Source: Bacillota bacterium
Lineage (GTDB): Bacteria > Bacillota > Sulfobacillia > Symbiobacteriales > Symbiobacteriaceae
Assembly (NCBI GenBank): GCA_023623185.1
Contig: JAMNXV010000091.1
Span: 1-53,592, forward strand
Direction: 5' to 3'
DNA: 53,592 nt
Below the pieces are notes generated by a model. It saw nothing but the letters and a program-made list of their open reading frames with translations. It was not told the DNA's origin and made no database searches. Made by a program: the position numbers and the translations under genes. This document shows positions 42,984-52,789 of the stretch, in pieces. Within the stretch, counting starts at the first letter, position 1; each line of letters opens with the position of its first letter.

Positions 42984-43694
42984 TCACTCCCCCCCGCCCG
43001 GGTTCAGCCGGTAGCCCTGGCCCCGCTTGGTCTCGATCATGTCGGCGAGTCCCAGATCCTCCAGCCGGCGGCGCACCCGCGTCACGTTCACCGTGAGGGT
43101 GTTGTCGTCGACGAACTCGGTGTCGTCCCAGAGCTCCTCCAGGAGCGTCTCCCGGCTAACAATCTCGCCCGCCCGCCGGGCCAGGCACCAGAGCAGCCGG
43201 AACTCCTTCGGGCTGAGCTCCACCGCCCGGTCTCCCCGGCTGACCCGGTTCGTCGCGCGGTCGAGCAGCAGCGGCCCGGCGCTGAGCAGGTCGGCCTCGC
43301 CGCCGGCAGCGTACTCCCCGTAAGCCCGGCGGATGGCCGCCTTTACCTTGGCGAGGGCCAGCTCCAGGTTGAAGGGCTTGGTGATGTAGTCGTCTGCCCC
43401 GTGCTCGATGGCACGCACCTGGTCCATCTGATCCGAGCGCGCGGAGATGAACAGGATGGGCACCCGCGAGACGGTGCGAATCTGCCGGCACCAGTAGTAG
43501 CCGTCGTAGCGGGGCAGGTTGATGTCCAGGAGCACCACGTCGGGCCTGGCCTCCACAAATTCCGCTTTGATGTTGGCGTAGTCGCGCGCCAGCACGACGT
43601 CGTACCCATAGCGGACAAACTCGTCGGCCAGAATGGACGCGATCTTCTCATCGTCCTCGACGATCATGATGCGAAAACGGCGCCCCTCGGTCAC
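42984..43694 (-). CDS. Response regulator, OmpR/PhoB family (BceR-like)
   Basis: 236 aa. Receiver domain with EDDEK, phospho-acceptor Asp in [14 protein letters not shown] and the Lys of YITKPF; winged-helix effector with [22 protein letters not shown] and [18 protein letters not shown] 43694 forms a GTGA overlap with the stop of the 2-hydroxyacid dehydrogenase gene and has AAAGGAG upstream; longer starts up to 43715 would lie closer than a normal distance to that site. Confidence 0.93.
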   Translation of the reverse strand: MTEGRRFRIMIVEDDEKIASILADEFVRYGYDVVLARDYANIKAEFVEARPDVVLLDINLPRYDGYYWCRQIRTVSRVPILFISARSDQMDQVRAIEHGADDYITKPFNLELALAKVKAAIRRAYGEYAAGGEADLLSAGPLLLDRATNRVSRGDRAVELSPKEFRLLWCLARRAGEIVSRETLLEELWDDTEFVDDNTLTVNVTRVRRRLEDLGLADMIETKRGQGYRLNPGGGE

Positions 43695-44695
43695 GGCCAC
43701 CTCTCCTTTCGCCACTGACGGAGCACCTCCGGGTTGACGGGGGTGGGCGGCTGCCGCCCCGTGAGGGCGGCCACCAGGTTTTCGGCCGCCAGCTCGGCCA
43801 TCCGGGTGCGGGTGCGCACCGAGGCTGAACCGATGTGCGGCACCGCCGTCACGTTAGGCAGCGAGAGCAGCGGGTGGTCGGGGGAAACCGGCTCCTCGTC
43901 GAACACGTCGAGCCCCGCGGCCCAGATGCGGCGGTCCCGCAGGGCCGCGTACAGGGCCCGCTCGTCCACCACCGGCCCGCGGGCGGCATTGACCAGCACC
44001 GCCGTAGGCTTCATCAGCGCCAGCTCCCGCGCGCCGATGAGCCCGCGGGTCTCGGGCGTCAGCGGCACGAGCACAACCACGAAGTCGGCCTCCCTGAGCA
44101 GGTCGTCCAGCTGCCGGTACGATGCCCCCACCTCTGCCTCGAAGGCGGGGTCAGGCCGCCGGTTGTGGTAAAGAATCCGCATGTCAAAGCCGCGGGCCCG
44201 CCGGGCCACCGCCTGACCGATGCGGCCGGCCCCAATGATCCCCAGCGTCGCGCCGTACACATCCTGGCCGGTCATGAACATCGGCGACCAGCCCTTCCAC
44301 CGGCCCTCGAGGATGATGCGCTGCCCCTCGTACAGCCGGCGGGCGGCGGCGATCATCAGCCCGAAGGCCAGGTCGGCGGTGGTCTCCGTCAGCACCCCGG
44401 GCGTGTTGGTGATCAGCACGCCGCGCGCCGTCGCCGCCGCCACATCGATGTTGTCGTAGCCCACCGCCATGTTGGCGTACACGCGGCAGCGCGGGGCTTC
44501 GTCCATGAGCGGCCCGTCGATCCGATGCATGCCGACGATCAGTGCGCCATCGGACTCCCGAAGCGCGCGCACCAACTCATCCTGCGGCATGGGCTCCTCC
44601 TCGTGATCCCAGGTGTGCACCTCGCACGCGGTGCGCAAGATAACCTGTGCCGCTTCGGGAACTCGCCGTGTGACCAGGACGCGCGGTTTCGTCAT
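43691..44695 (-). CDS. D-2-hydroxyacid dehydrogenase (glyoxylate/hydroxypyruvate reductase type)
   Basis: 334 aa. Rossmann motif [19 protein letters not shown], catalytic Arg in [10 protein letters not shown], Glu in DVFDEEP and His in [10 protein letters not shown]. The sequence is closest in feel to GyaR/GhrB glyoxylate reductases. ATG 44695 follows GGGAGG. Its stop overlaps the response regulator start, so this metabolic gene is translationally coupled to a peptide-stress two-component system. The class V aminotransferase at 1-2 kb also handles glyoxylate-like substrates. Confidence 0.92.
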   Translation of the reverse strand: MTKPRVLVTRRVPEAAQVILRTACEVHTWDHEEEPMPQDELVRALRESDGALIVGMHRIDGPLMDEAPRCRVYANMAVGYDNIDVAAATARGVLITNTPGVLTETTADLAFGLMIAAARRLYEGQRIILEGRWKGWSPMFMTGQDVYGATLGIIGAGRIGQAVARRARGFDMRILYHNRRPDPAFEAEVGASYRQLDDLLREADFVVVLVPLTPETRGLIGARELALMKPTAVLVNAARGPVVDERALYAALRDRRIWAAGLDVFDEEPVSPDHPLLSLPNVTAVPHIGSASVRTRTRMAELAAENLVAALTGRQPPTPVNPEVLRQWRKERWP

Positions 44696-44768
44696 GCCTC
44701 ATGCCTCCCTGAGACAGATTGCGGGGCGATCCTCTCCGTACTTCGTTCAGTTCTCGCTTTTTCATCAC

Positions 44769-44788
44769 GCAGGGAACTGTCTCCCTGC
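44769..44788. other. Perfect 7-bp inverted repeat before phosphatase gene
   Basis: GCAGGGA and TCCCTGC separated by 6 nt, about 45 bp upstream of the proposed start of the histidine phosphatase. No T run follows. Operator or RNA hairpin. Confidence 0.45.
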
Positions 44789-44833
44789 AGCGAGCGTCCT
44801 ATGCTCGTCATATGGAAACACGTCCGGGAAGCG

Positions 44834-45379
44834 GTGAATTCGACTGTGAAGGTTGGCCTGGTGAGACATTTTCGGGTGAAACATGCCTACCCCAAGGCGT
44901 GGGTGACGCCCGACGAGGTTGCAGATTGGTTTCATGGCTATGACAGCGCCGATATTGAATACGGCCACGTCGATCTGAGCGGCGGCAACTGGAAGCACTG
45001 CTTCTGCAGCGACCTCCCCAGGGCCATCAAGACCGCCCGGGCGATCTTTCCGGGTGAGATCATCATCCTGAAAGAGTTACGTGAAATCGAGCCGTACCCC
45101 TTTCGGGGCAACCGCATCAAGCTGCCTTTCCTCATCTGGGCCGTACTGGTCCGGATCGTCTGGTACTTCAAGTCGCACCCCAACGTGGAGAGCCGGCGCG
45201 CCGTGCGGGAGCGGGTGAGGCGCGTGGTCGACCTGGTGCTGCAATCCGGCAGCGACTCCCTGGTCGTCAGCCACGCCGCCCTCATGCCCTTCCTGCGCAG
45301 CGAGCTCAGGCGGCGCGGTTTCAGGGGCCCCTGGTTCGGCCACGCGGTCAACGGGCTGCTGTACGTGTTCGAACGGTAA
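44834..45379 (+). CDS. Histidine phosphatase (phosphoglycerate mutase-like) family protein
   Basis: 181 aa. The N-terminal motif is [14 protein letters not shown]: the catalytic Arg-His is present but the family's RHG(E) reads RHF. The second His is in [12 protein letters not shown], and [14 protein letters not shown] provides the SxxxRAxQTA-like box. So the core is intact with variant flanks. Substrate unknown. GTG 44834 is my preferred start (weak GGGAAG site); ATG 44801 is an alternative. Ended by a strong terminator. Confidence 0.78.
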   Translation: MNSTVKVGLVRHFRVKHAYPKAWVTPDEVADWFHGYDSADIEYGHVDLSGGNWKHCFCSDLPRAIKTARAIFPGEIIILKELREIEPYPFRGNRIKLPFLIWAVLVRIVWYFKSHPNVESRRAVRERVRRVVDLVLQSGSDSLVVSHAALMPFLRSELRRRGFRGPWFGHAVNGLLYVFER

Positions 45380-45395
45380 GACGCTCTAAGCTGAG

Positions 45396-45427
45396 GCCAC
45401 CACGCCACCCAGCGTGGTGGCTTTTTT
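45396..45427 (+). terminator. Intrinsic terminator
   Basis: Stem GCCACCACGC with complement, 6-nt loop, then TTTTTT. Confidence 0.92.
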
Positions 45428-45428
45428 C

Positions 45429-45457
45429 TTCTATCGCGCGGCCAATCCCCATACAAT
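45429..45457 (+). promoter_or_regulatory. Candidate promoter of hpaB-like operon
   Basis: TACAAT (45452-45457) is a good -10; the -35 position 17 bp upstream (TTCTAT) is poor, so an activator may be needed. Confidence 0.4.
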
Positions 45458-45504
45458 GCGACAAGCCTTGCCTGCCAAGGGCGCAGAAGGGAGGTCACCG
45501 CGCC

Positions 45505-47079
45505 ATGAGCGTTCGTGCCGGCCCGACCCGGCCCCTCACGGGCGCTGAGTACCTGGAATCGGTTCGCGACGGCCGCGAGATCTGGGTGTACGGCGAGCGG
45601 GTGAAAGACATAACCGCACATCCTGCATTCCGCAACGCGACCCGCATGATCGCCCGCATGTACGACGCCCTGCACGACCCTGCGACCCGCGACGTGCTGA
45701 CCACCGAAACCGACACCGGCTCCGGCGGTTACACGCACCGGTTCTTCCGGGCCCCCCGAAGCGCCGAAGACCTGGTGGCGGCGCGCGACGCCATTGCCGC
45801 CTGGGCCCGCATCTCCTACGGCTGGATGGGGCGCAGCCCCGACTACAAGGCGGCTTTCCTCGCCACACTGGGCGCCAACGCAGAGTTCTACGACCCCTAC
45901 CAGGAGAACGCCCGCCGCTGGTACCGGGAAGCGCAGGAGAAGGTGCTCTACTTCAACCATGCCATCGTCAACCCGCCCGTAGACCGCAACAAGCCGCCCG
46001 AAGAGGTCAGCGACGTATACATGCACGTGGAGAAGGAGACCGACGCCGGCCTGATCGTCAGCGGCGCCAAGGTGGTGGCCACCGGCTCGGCCCTCACCCA
46101 CTACAACTTCATCGCCCACTACGGCCCGCTGCCCATCGGGAAGAAGGAGTTCGCGCTTATCTTCGCCGTGCCGATGAACGCGCCCGGCGTGAAGCTGATC
46201 TCCCGGCCCTCCTACCAGATGATGGCCGAGGTGATGGGCAGCCCCTTCGACTACCCGCTCTCCAGCCGGCTGGACGAAAACGACGCCATCTTCATCTTCG
46301 ACCGGGTGCTGGTCCCCTGGGAGAACGTGTTCGTCTACGGCGACATCGAGAAGGTCAACAACTTCTTCCCGCTCTCGGGCTTTGTCCCCCGGTTCACCTT
46401 CCACGGCTGCGTCCGCCTGGCCGTCAAGCTCGACTTCCTGGCCGGGCTGGCGCTGAAGGGGGTGGAGGCCACCGGCGCCGCAGGATTCCGGGGCGTGCAG
46501 GCCCAGGTCGGCGAGATCCTCGCCTGGCGCAACCTGTTCTGGGCCATCACCGACGCCATGGCCCGCAATCCCGATCCGTGGATCGGCGGGTACGTCCTGC
46601 CCAACACCGACTACGGCCTCGCCTACCGGGTGTTTGCCACCGTGGGCTACCCCCGCATCAAGGAGATCATCGAGCAGATCCTGGGCAGCGCCCTGATCTA
46701 CCTGAACTCCCACGCCGTCGATTTCCAGACCCCGGAGATCCGGCCGTATCTCGACCGGTACGTGCGCGGGTCGGGCGGGTACGACGCCGTGGAGCGCGTG
46801 AAGCTCATGAAGCTGCTCTGGGACGCCATCGGCACGGAGTTCGGCGGCCGGCACGAGCTCTACGAGCGCAACTACGCCGGGAACCACGAGAACATCCGGA
46901 TGGAGGTCCTCTTCACCGCCATGGCCACCGGCGCGGCCGAGCGCTACAAAGGCTTCGCGGAGCAGTGCATGGCGGAGTACGACCTGACCGGCTGGACCGT
47001 GCCCGACCTCATCAACCCGGATGACGTCAATCTTCACCTGCGCAGCCGCCGGGAGGCGCGGGTGGCTAAGAAGCCATGA
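45505..47079 (+). CDS. 4-hydroxyphenylacetate 3-monooxygenase-like flavoprotein (HpaB family)
   Basis: 524 aa of the HpaB / acyl-CoA-dehydrogenase fold. Seen: N-terminal [106 protein letters not shown] and the substrate region around [13 protein letters not shown]. HpaB enzymes use FADH2 from a reductase (HpaC) to ortho-hydroxylate phenols. The next gene is an extradiol dioxygenase, so a phenol-to-catechol-to-ring-cleavage route is likely. ATG 45505 follows GGGAGGT by 9 nt. No hpaC is adjacent. Confidence 0.9.
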   Translation: MSVRAGPTRPLTGAEYLESVRDGREIWVYGERVKDITAHPAFRNATRMIARMYDALHDPATRDVLTTETDTGSGGYTHRFFRAPRSAEDLVAARDAIAAWARISYGWMGRSPDYKAAFLATLGANAEFYDPYQENARRWYREAQEKVLYFNHAIVNPPVDRNKPPEEVSDVYMHVEKETDAGLIVSGAKVVATGSALTHYNFIAHYGPLPIGKKEFALIFAVPMNAPGVKLISRPSYQMMAEVMGSPFDYPLSSRLDENDAIFIFDRVLVPWENVFVYGDIEKVNNFFPLSGFVPRFTFHGCVRLAVKLDFLAGLALKGVEATGAAGFRGVQAQVGEILAWRNLFWAITDAMARNPDPWIGGYVLPNTDYGLAYRVFATVGYPRIKEIIEQILGSALIYLNSHAVDFQTPEIRPYLDRYVRGSGGYDAVERVKLMKLLWDAIGTEFGGRHELYERNYAGNHENIRMEVLFTAMATGAAERYKGFAEQCMAEYDLTGWTVPDLINPDDVNLHLRSRREARVAKKP

Positions 47080-47094
47080 AGGGAGTCGGTTGCG

Positions 47095-48063
47095 GTGAAG
47101 GAGCCCATCTTTGACGTCGCCCAGCTCGCCCACGTGGAGATCTACACGCCGAAGCCCGACGCGACGCTCTGGTTCTTCAAGGAGTTGCTGGGCATGGAGG
47201 AGACCTGCCGCGAGGGACAGTCCGTCTACCTGCGGGCCTACGAGGACTTCTACCACCACACCCTGAAGATCACCGAGCGGGACCGTCCGGGGCTGGGCCA
47301 CGTTGCCTGGCGCACCTCGTCGCCCCAGGCGCTGCAGCGCCGGGTGGAGGCGCTGCAGGCGTGCGGCGCCGGACGGGGCTGGATTGACGGCGACCTGGGC
47401 CACGGCCCCGCCTTCCAGTTCGTCACGCCCGACGGCCACCCGATGGAACTGCTGTGGGAGGTGGAGTACTACGAGGCGCCGCCCGAGAAGCAGACCGCGC
47501 TGAAGAACCGGCCCCAGAAGCGGCCCATCACCGGCGTGCCGGTGCGCCGCCTCGACCACGTGAACCTGCTCTGCAGCGACCCCACCCCAAACAAGGAGTT
47601 TATGATGGAGCAGCTGGGCTTCCGGCTCAGGGAGCACATCATCCTCAGCGACGGGTCGGAGGCCGGGGCCTGGCTCAGCGTCAGCCCGCTGGTCCACGAG
47701 TTGGCCTGCATGCGCGATCGCACCGGCTCGAAGGGCCGCCTGCATCACATCTGCTACTGGTACGGCTACCCGCAGCACCTCTCGGACATCGCCGACCTCT
47801 TCGCAGAGAACGACATCACCATCGAGGCCGGTCCCGGCAAGCACGGCATCAGCCAGGCCTACTTCATGTACGTGTTCGAGCCCGGCGGCAACCGCGTGGA
47901 GCTGTTCGGCGACGCCGGCTACCTCATCTTCGATCCCGACTGGAAGCCCGTCACCTGGCGGGAGGAAGAGCTGGACAAGGGCATCATCTGGTTCGGCTCG
48001 CCGCTCCCCGCCGAGTACTTCCTGTACGGCACCCCCGCCCCCGAGGAGGAGGCGGCAGACTAG
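47095..48063 (+). CDS. Extradiol ring-cleavage dioxygenase (catechol 2,3-dioxygenase, VOC family)
   Basis: 322 aa with two VOC domains: [23 protein letters not shown] (N-terminal, structural) and [24 protein letters not shown] (C-terminal, catalytic). Expected Fe(II) ligands are His of LDHVNLL, His of RLHHICYW and Glu of GNRVELFG. The tail [12 protein letters not shown]-like region ([13 protein letters not shown]) is common in C23O/HpaD types. GTG 47095 lies 15 bp after the HpaB-like gene. Substrate is probably homoprotocatechuate or a related catechol, by neighbour. Confidence 0.92.
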   Translation: MKEPIFDVAQLAHVEIYTPKPDATLWFFKELLGMEETCREGQSVYLRAYEDFYHHTLKITERDRPGLGHVAWRTSSPQALQRRVEALQACGAGRGWIDGDLGHGPAFQFVTPDGHPMELLWEVEYYEAPPEKQTALKNRPQKRPITGVPVRRLDHVNLLCSDPTPNKEFMMEQLGFRLREHIILSDGSEAGAWLSVSPLVHELACMRDRTGSKGRLHHICYWYGYPQHLSDIADLFAENDITIEAGPGKHGISQAYFMYVFEPGGNRVELFGDAGYLIFDPDWKPVTWREEELDKGIIWFGSPLPAEYFLYGTPAPEEEAAD

Positions 48064-48069
48064 TGCTGA

Positions 48070-48109
48070 AGGAGGCCACCACGGCAGCGCGTGGTGGCCT
48101 CCTGTTTTT
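48070..48109 (+). terminator. Intrinsic terminator
   Basis: Stem GGAGGCCACCAC with complement and 8-nt loop, followed by TGTTTTT. Ends the two-gene aromatic operon. Confidence 0.92.
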
Positions 48110-48144
48110 CTGCGCAAGCGCCGGTTCACCGCCGGCCGGGCCGG

Positions 48145-48714
48145 TCAGCCCGCCCGCCCGTCCACTGCGAACAAGGCCGCGGTCGGCTGCGACGTCAGGA
48201 CCATGAACTCCTGCAGCCGGGTGCGGTCGACCAGAATCACGTCTTCGGACTCGGCCTGCTCGCGGGCCTCCCCGGTGAACTCCCCTGTGCTCACGATCAT
48301 CGCCCGCTCGCAGCCGTACAGCGCGCGCGCCGACTGCACGTTCAGCACAGGGTCAGCCTCCACCGGCTCGTCTGCGCGGTGCGCCTGCACGGCGATCCGC
48401 TGCTCGGTGGTCGGGTGCGTCAGCACCAGGTCGACGCCGTAGTTTCCCACCGGCGGGGTGAACTGCACGATGAAGCCTGCGGACCGGAAGAGGAACGCCA
48501 GGTACTGCAGGAACTCCTGGCTGTTCATCTGATCGATGGCGGCCAGGTCGGCGCTGCGGTACCGGGCTTCAACCTTGGCCCGGCGCCACTCGCCGATCCA
48601 GTACCGGATGGAATCGATGATCTTGTAGCAGATGAGCAGGCCGCCGAAGTACAGAAGCAGCGCCCAGCGCAGCTCCCAGAGCGCACGGCCCACCGGTTCA
48701 AGCCAGGCCCACAC
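48145..48714 (-). CDS. Membrane-anchored Mrr-like restriction-endonuclease-fold protein
   Basis: 189 aa. One N-terminal hydrophobic helix (LRWALLLYFGGLLICYKII), then an Mrr_cat-like PD-(D/E)xK region: MNSQEFLQYLAFLFRSAGFIVQFTPPVGNYGVDLVL...RIAVQAHR. The Asp of GVDLVL and the Gln of VQAH are as in Mrr, but the expected Lys of QxK is His, so cleavage is uncertain. GTG 48714 has GGGAGGG upstream. Divergent from a DNA adenine methyltransferase gene 193 bp away. Confidence 0.75.
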   Translation of the reverse strand: MWAWLEPVGRALWELRWALLLYFGGLLICYKIIDSIRYWIGEWRRAKVEARYRSADLAAIDQMNSQEFLQYLAFLFRSAGFIVQFTPPVGNYGVDLVLTHPTTEQRIAVQAHRADEPVEADPVLNVQSARALYGCERAMIVSTGEFTGEAREQAESEDVILVDRTRLQEFMVLTSQPTAALFAVDGRAG

Positions 48715-48907
48715 GCAGATTCCCTCCCTGGAGGCAGTAAATCCAATTCAAGCCTGTACCTTTCAAGTCATACCAAATTAAGGTTCGCCAGAATTCCCGG
48801 CAACTCCTTCTAAGCGCGCCTGTGTGCAGGCCGGGCCGCCGCAAGCCACAGGAGATCGTCTTCCGCACGCCGAAAAGGAGGCCCAGGTAAGGGAAGGAGG
48901 CAGGCCT

Positions 48908-50527
48908 TTGTCCGGCAGTCTGTTCCTGCTGAAAGCCCGCGGCGCCTTCTACACAAGCCGGACCGCGGCGGATTATATGGTGCGCTGGGCCGTTCGCGGC
49001 CCCGCGGACGCCGTGCTGGAACCGTGCTTCGGCGAAGGGGCCTTCCTGGAGCCACTGGCTGAGGTGCTGGAGCCCGATCGGGTGTACGGCGCGGAGATCG
49101 ACGAGGTCGCCTTCACCCGGGTGCTCCGCCGTGAGCTGCTCACAGCCGACCGGGCCCACCTGGGCGACTTCCTGGAGACCGAGCCGGGGCGGTCCCCCTT
49201 CCCGCGCGCGTTCAGCGCCGTCGTGGGCAACCCGCCGTACGTCCGGCTGCGCAGGCTGCCGAAGCCGGCGGCGGCGCGGGCGCTGGCAGTGGCCGAGGCG
49301 GTGATGGGCGAGCCCATGAGCCCCAGCGGCAGCCTCTGGATGCCCTTCGTGCTTCAGGCCTGCCGCTTCCTGGGCAGCGGGGGCCGGCTGGCGTTCGTCC
49401 TGCCCTACGAGCTGACCTACGTGCAGTACGCCAGGCCGCTGTGGCGTTACCTGAAGGGCCACTTCCGGCACCTGCGCTGCATCCGCGTGTACGACCGGCT
49501 CTTCCCGGACCTGTCGCAGGATGTCGTGCTGCTCCTCGCGGACGGGTTCGGGGGCGCGACCGACAGCGTCGCCTATGAGGCCTATGAAGACCTGGATGCC
49601 TTGCTGGACGGGCAACCGCTCCGCACGGCCCGGATCGCCGTCGCGGACGTGGTGGCGGGCGACCGTCCGTTTGTGAGGGCCCTGCTGGCGCCGGAGCTGA
49701 CGGCCCTGCTTTCGTCGCGGCGGCTGGCCGACCGCCTCACACGGCTGGGGCGGGTGAGCCGCTTCTCCATCGGCTACGTCGCCGGCGACAAGCGGTTCTT
49801 CCACCTGTCCGCCGAGGAAGCCGAGGCGCGGGGGATTCCGCAGGACCACCTGCGGCCGGCGCTCACCAGCGGCCGCGAGCTCAGGGCCATCGGCATCTGC
49901 ACCCGCTCTGTCCCCGAGGGGCGGCGGCTCTACCTGTACGACCCGCCGGCTCAGCGGGAAAGCCTGACCCCGGCCGACCTGCGCTACCTGGCTGAGGGCG
50001 CGGCCGCCGGGGTCCATCAGCGGTACAAGTGCCGGATCCGCGAGCCCTGGTACAAGGTGCCCGGGCTGGAGCAGCCTGACCTGCTGCTCTCCGTCTTCAG
50101 CGAAAGCCCCATCATGGTCTTGAACGACGGCGGCTTCCTCGCCTCCAACAGCCTCCTGTGCGGCCGCGTCGCCCGGGGCGTCGACCCGTCCCTGGTGGTC
50201 GCCTCGTGGTACAACAGCCTGACCTTACTCTCCTGTGAGATAGAGATCCACTCGCTGGGCGGCGGGGTGCTGATCCTCATCCCCGGAGAGGCCAACAAGG
50301 TGCTGGTGCCGCGCCTGCAGCAGGTCCCGGCGGGTCACCTTTCCGCCCTGGACCGGCTGCTGCGGACGCGCGACGGGCTGGAGGGCGCCTTTGCCCTGGG
50401 CGATGACGCGGTGCTGGAAGGAGAGCTGAAGCTAACGCGGCAGGAGGTGAACCTGATCCGCGAGGGCGTTGAGACCTTGCGGAGATGGCGAAAAGGCGTT
50501 CAGAAGGTGAAGCGCTGCAACTCCTGA
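48908..50527 (+). CDS. N6-adenine DNA methyltransferase (Eco57I/TaqI-like, gamma class)
   Basis: 539 aa. SAM-binding motif [17 protein letters not shown], motif II-like YGAEID, catalytic motif [12 protein letters not shown], then a large C-terminal region likely holding target recognition ([18 protein letters not shown] and [11 protein letters not shown] are typical of this group). It is not fused to a nuclease domain. TTG 48908 has AAGGAGG 7 nt upstream. Could be half of a restriction-modification pair with the Mrr-like gene, or an orphan methylase. Confidence 0.88.
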   Translation: MSGSLFLLKARGAFYTSRTAADYMVRWAVRGPADAVLEPCFGEGAFLEPLAEVLEPDRVYGAEIDEVAFTRVLRRELLTADRAHLGDFLETEPGRSPFPRAFSAVVGNPPYVRLRRLPKPAAARALAVAEAVMGEPMSPSGSLWMPFVLQACRFLGSGGRLAFVLPYELTYVQYARPLWRYLKGHFRHLRCIRVYDRLFPDLSQDVVLLLADGFGGATDSVAYEAYEDLDALLDGQPLRTARIAVADVVAGDRPFVRALLAPELTALLSSRRLADRLTRLGRVSRFSIGYVAGDKRFFHLSAEEAEARGIPQDHLRPALTSGRELRAIGICTRSVPEGRRLYLYDPPAQRESLTPADLRYLAEGAAAGVHQRYKCRIREPWYKVPGLEQPDLLLSVFSESPIMVLNDGGFLASNSLLCGRVARGVDPSLVVASWYNSLTLLSCEIEIHSLGGGVLILIPGEANKVLVPRLQQVPAGHLSALDRLLRTRDGLEGAFALGDDAVLEGELKLTRQEVNLIREGVETLRRWRKGVQKVKRCNS

Positions 50528-52358
50528 CGCAGCTCCTTCGCCATCTCGGCGAGGCTCCGGGCTGATGTGGCCACCTGCTCGGATGAGGCGGTCAGCTCTT
50601 CCACCGCGGCCGAAACCTCCTGCGCGGCGGCGGCGTTCTCACCGGAGACCTCGGCGATGTTGTGCACAATGGTTGTGACCTCGGCCGCGCTGGCCGCCAT
50701 CTCCTCGGTGGCGGCGGTGCTCTCCTCGATCAGGGCCGCGACCTCGTCGAAGGTCCGGATCACCTTGCCCGAGTCGCTCCGGACCTTCTCCGCGGCCTCG
50801 GCGACGCCGCCCATCAGCTGCACGGCCGTCTTCAAGGTCGTCAGAATGTCGTTCAGCGCATGGCCCGCCTGGGCGGCCAGTTTGTTGCTGGCCCTGACCC
50901 GTTCTGTGCCGGCATCCATCGCCCTGACCGCTTCCGCCGTCCCGCTCTGGACCCGGGCAATCAGGTCGGCGATCTCCCGGGCCGAGGCGGCGGATTGCTC
51001 GGCCAGCTTGCGCACCTCTTCCGCCACGACGGCAAACCCCCGGCCGTGCGCTCCGGCGCGGGCCGCCTCGATGGCCGCGTTCAGGGCGAGCAGGTTGGTC
51101 TGGTCTGCAATGCCCGAAATGGCCTCCGTGATCGCGCCGATCTGACCGGAGATATGATCCAGCTGCTTGATGCGTTCGGCCGCTGCCTCCACCATGTCGC
51201 CGATCTCCTCAAGCTCGCTGAGGGTGCGCGCGACAACGTCCACCCCGGCCTGTGTCCGCTCAACGGCCTTGATGCCACGGTCCGCTGTGCCGGTAGCCGT
51301 AGTCGCCATCTCCTCCAGACTGGCGGCCATTTGCTTCACAAGCGTGTCGGCGCTCTGGACGCTTTCAGCCGTCTGACCGGCCCCTTCGGCGATCTGCCGG
51401 ATGGAGTCGCGGAGCTGATCCATCAGCGCCCTGGCCTCGGCGGTTCCCCTGGCCTGCTCAGAGCTGCCCGCGGCGACCTGCGTGATCGCCTGCGCAGAGC
51501 TGGTCGCGGCCTGGGCCGCAGCGTCAGAGGCGGCGGAGAGCTGTTCCGAGGCATCCATGACCGTCTCCACGCCCTGGCTGATCTGCTGCAGCAACTCGCG
51601 CAGGTTTGCCGTCATCTCGCCCATCGCCCTCGCAATGTCGCCGACCGCACCGCCGGTTCCCGCCTCCAGGCGTTCGGTGACCAGGTTCCCGGCGGCAATC
51701 TGCCGCGCGGCATTCGCCAGCCGCTGCATCCCGGTTTTCGTAGTGCGGGCGGTCAGCAGAGACACGATCAGGATGCCGAGCAGACCGATCGCGAGCAGGA
51801 CCAGGAGGGCCAGCTGCAGCTGAGCGGCTCTGCCCTCTGCGGCCGTCACGCGGTTCGCTGCATCGCGCTGCAGCTCCGAAACGAGCTCTGCGCTGTGCGC
51901 GCTGATCGTCTCCAGGGCGGGCGCCAGCTCGTCCCGCCAGGCAGAGGCATCCGCCTGCAGACCCGCCCGGGTCGGCAGGGCGCCTGCGGCAGCATGGTAC
52001 TTGTCGAGGTCCTTCCGCATCTGTTCGATGCGCGTCCGGGTCGATTCGGCGGTGGCCAGTTCGGCGAGGTCGTCCAGCCATCCCGTCAGTCGGGTGCGGG
52101 CCTCCTGCGCCCGAGCGAGGTGCCGCTCGTCTCCAGACAGGAAATACTCCCGCATGGCCCCGGCCTCGCGCAGCAGCTCCGCATGCACCTCCTGCGCGAT
52201 CCCGGCCAGTTCCCGCTGCCGGTCCACTTCATTTAGTTCGCCGCGGACGTGTTGGAGCGCGAAAAACCCGAGCCCCCCAGGGACAGAATGAAGACCATGA
52301 TGAGCAGCGATGACAAGAGTAGACTTGAACCGCTCCTGAGCCGAGTGTTGAGCCCCAT
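50500..52358 (-). pseudogene. Methyl-accepting chemotaxis protein with N-terminal frameshift
   Basis: The main frame (from about 52264 down to 50500) gives a periplasmic helical sensor (4HB-like), a membrane helix ([24 protein letters not shown]), HAMP, and a long signalling domain with the hairpin tip [41 protein letters not shown]. The first membrane helix is in another frame: ATG 52358 (behind GGGAGG) gives [31 protein letters not shown] and then runs into a stop. One extra T in the T5 run near 52264 would join them as [14 protein letters not shown]. The overlapping ORF to 52464 lacks a first helix. Overlaps the methylase 3' end by 28 bp, tail to tail. Confidence 0.82.
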
Positions 52359-52474
52359 AGAGAAGTATGCCTCCCTCAGTGATCGTTGCTGCGGTGGCGC
52401 ATACACAAGAGAGACGGCCGTCCGACTGGAAAGACCGTCCATCTGTGCGTCGTACGAACCACATTTTACGATAG

Positions 52475-52482
52475 TTAGCGGC
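52475..52482 (-). promoter_or_regulatory. Possible sigma-D (motility) -10 for chemoreceptor
   Basis: On the minus strand GCCGCTAA matches 7 of 8 bases of the motility sigma -10 GCCGATAA; the -35 TAAA is poor. Position is about 117 bp upstream of the chemoreceptor start. Confidence 0.3.
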
Positions 52483-52567
52483 GTTTCTCTAGCTGACTTG
52501 TAGAATTAGCAGCATTAGTTATTTTGTGCTATCGGGCAATAGGTAAGGCCGCACCAGACACGCAGAC

Positions 52568-52595
52568 GGGCTGCAGGGACAATACCCTGCAGCCC
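52568..52595 (-). terminator. Hairpin after tRNA-Leu
   Basis: An 11-bp stem GGGCTGCAGGG/CCCTGCAGCCC with 6-nt loop, 10 bp after the tRNA on its strand; weak T run. Confidence 0.65.
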
Positions 52596-52605
52596 TTCTC
52601 TCATC

Positions 52606-52692
<87 letters not shown>

Positions 52693-52708
52693 CAGATCGC
52701 GTCAGTTC

Positions 52709-52738
52709 ATCTTAGCACGTGCCGGCAGCCGATTTCAA
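52709..52738 (-). promoter_or_regulatory. tRNA-Leu promoter
   Basis: On the minus strand TTGAAA (52733-52738), 18-bp spacer, TAAGAT (52709-52714), 16 bp before the tRNA 5' end. Confidence 0.7.
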
Positions 52739-52764
52739 CCGACCATCTCCTGACAGCGCGGAAA

Positions 52765-52787
52765 CAGGGCGCCGAACCGACGCCCTG
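52765..52787 (-). terminator. Hairpin after divIC
   Basis: Stem CAGGGCG/CGCCCTG right after the divIC stop codon, followed on the minus strand by GTTTCC. Confidence 0.5.
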
Positions 52788-52789
52788 GC

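Noticed and set aside
44938-48129. 1063-aa minus-strand ORF opposite the HpaB-like and dioxygenase genes
   Set aside because: Antisense shadow; the plus strand carries intact conserved enzymes with good starts and terminators.
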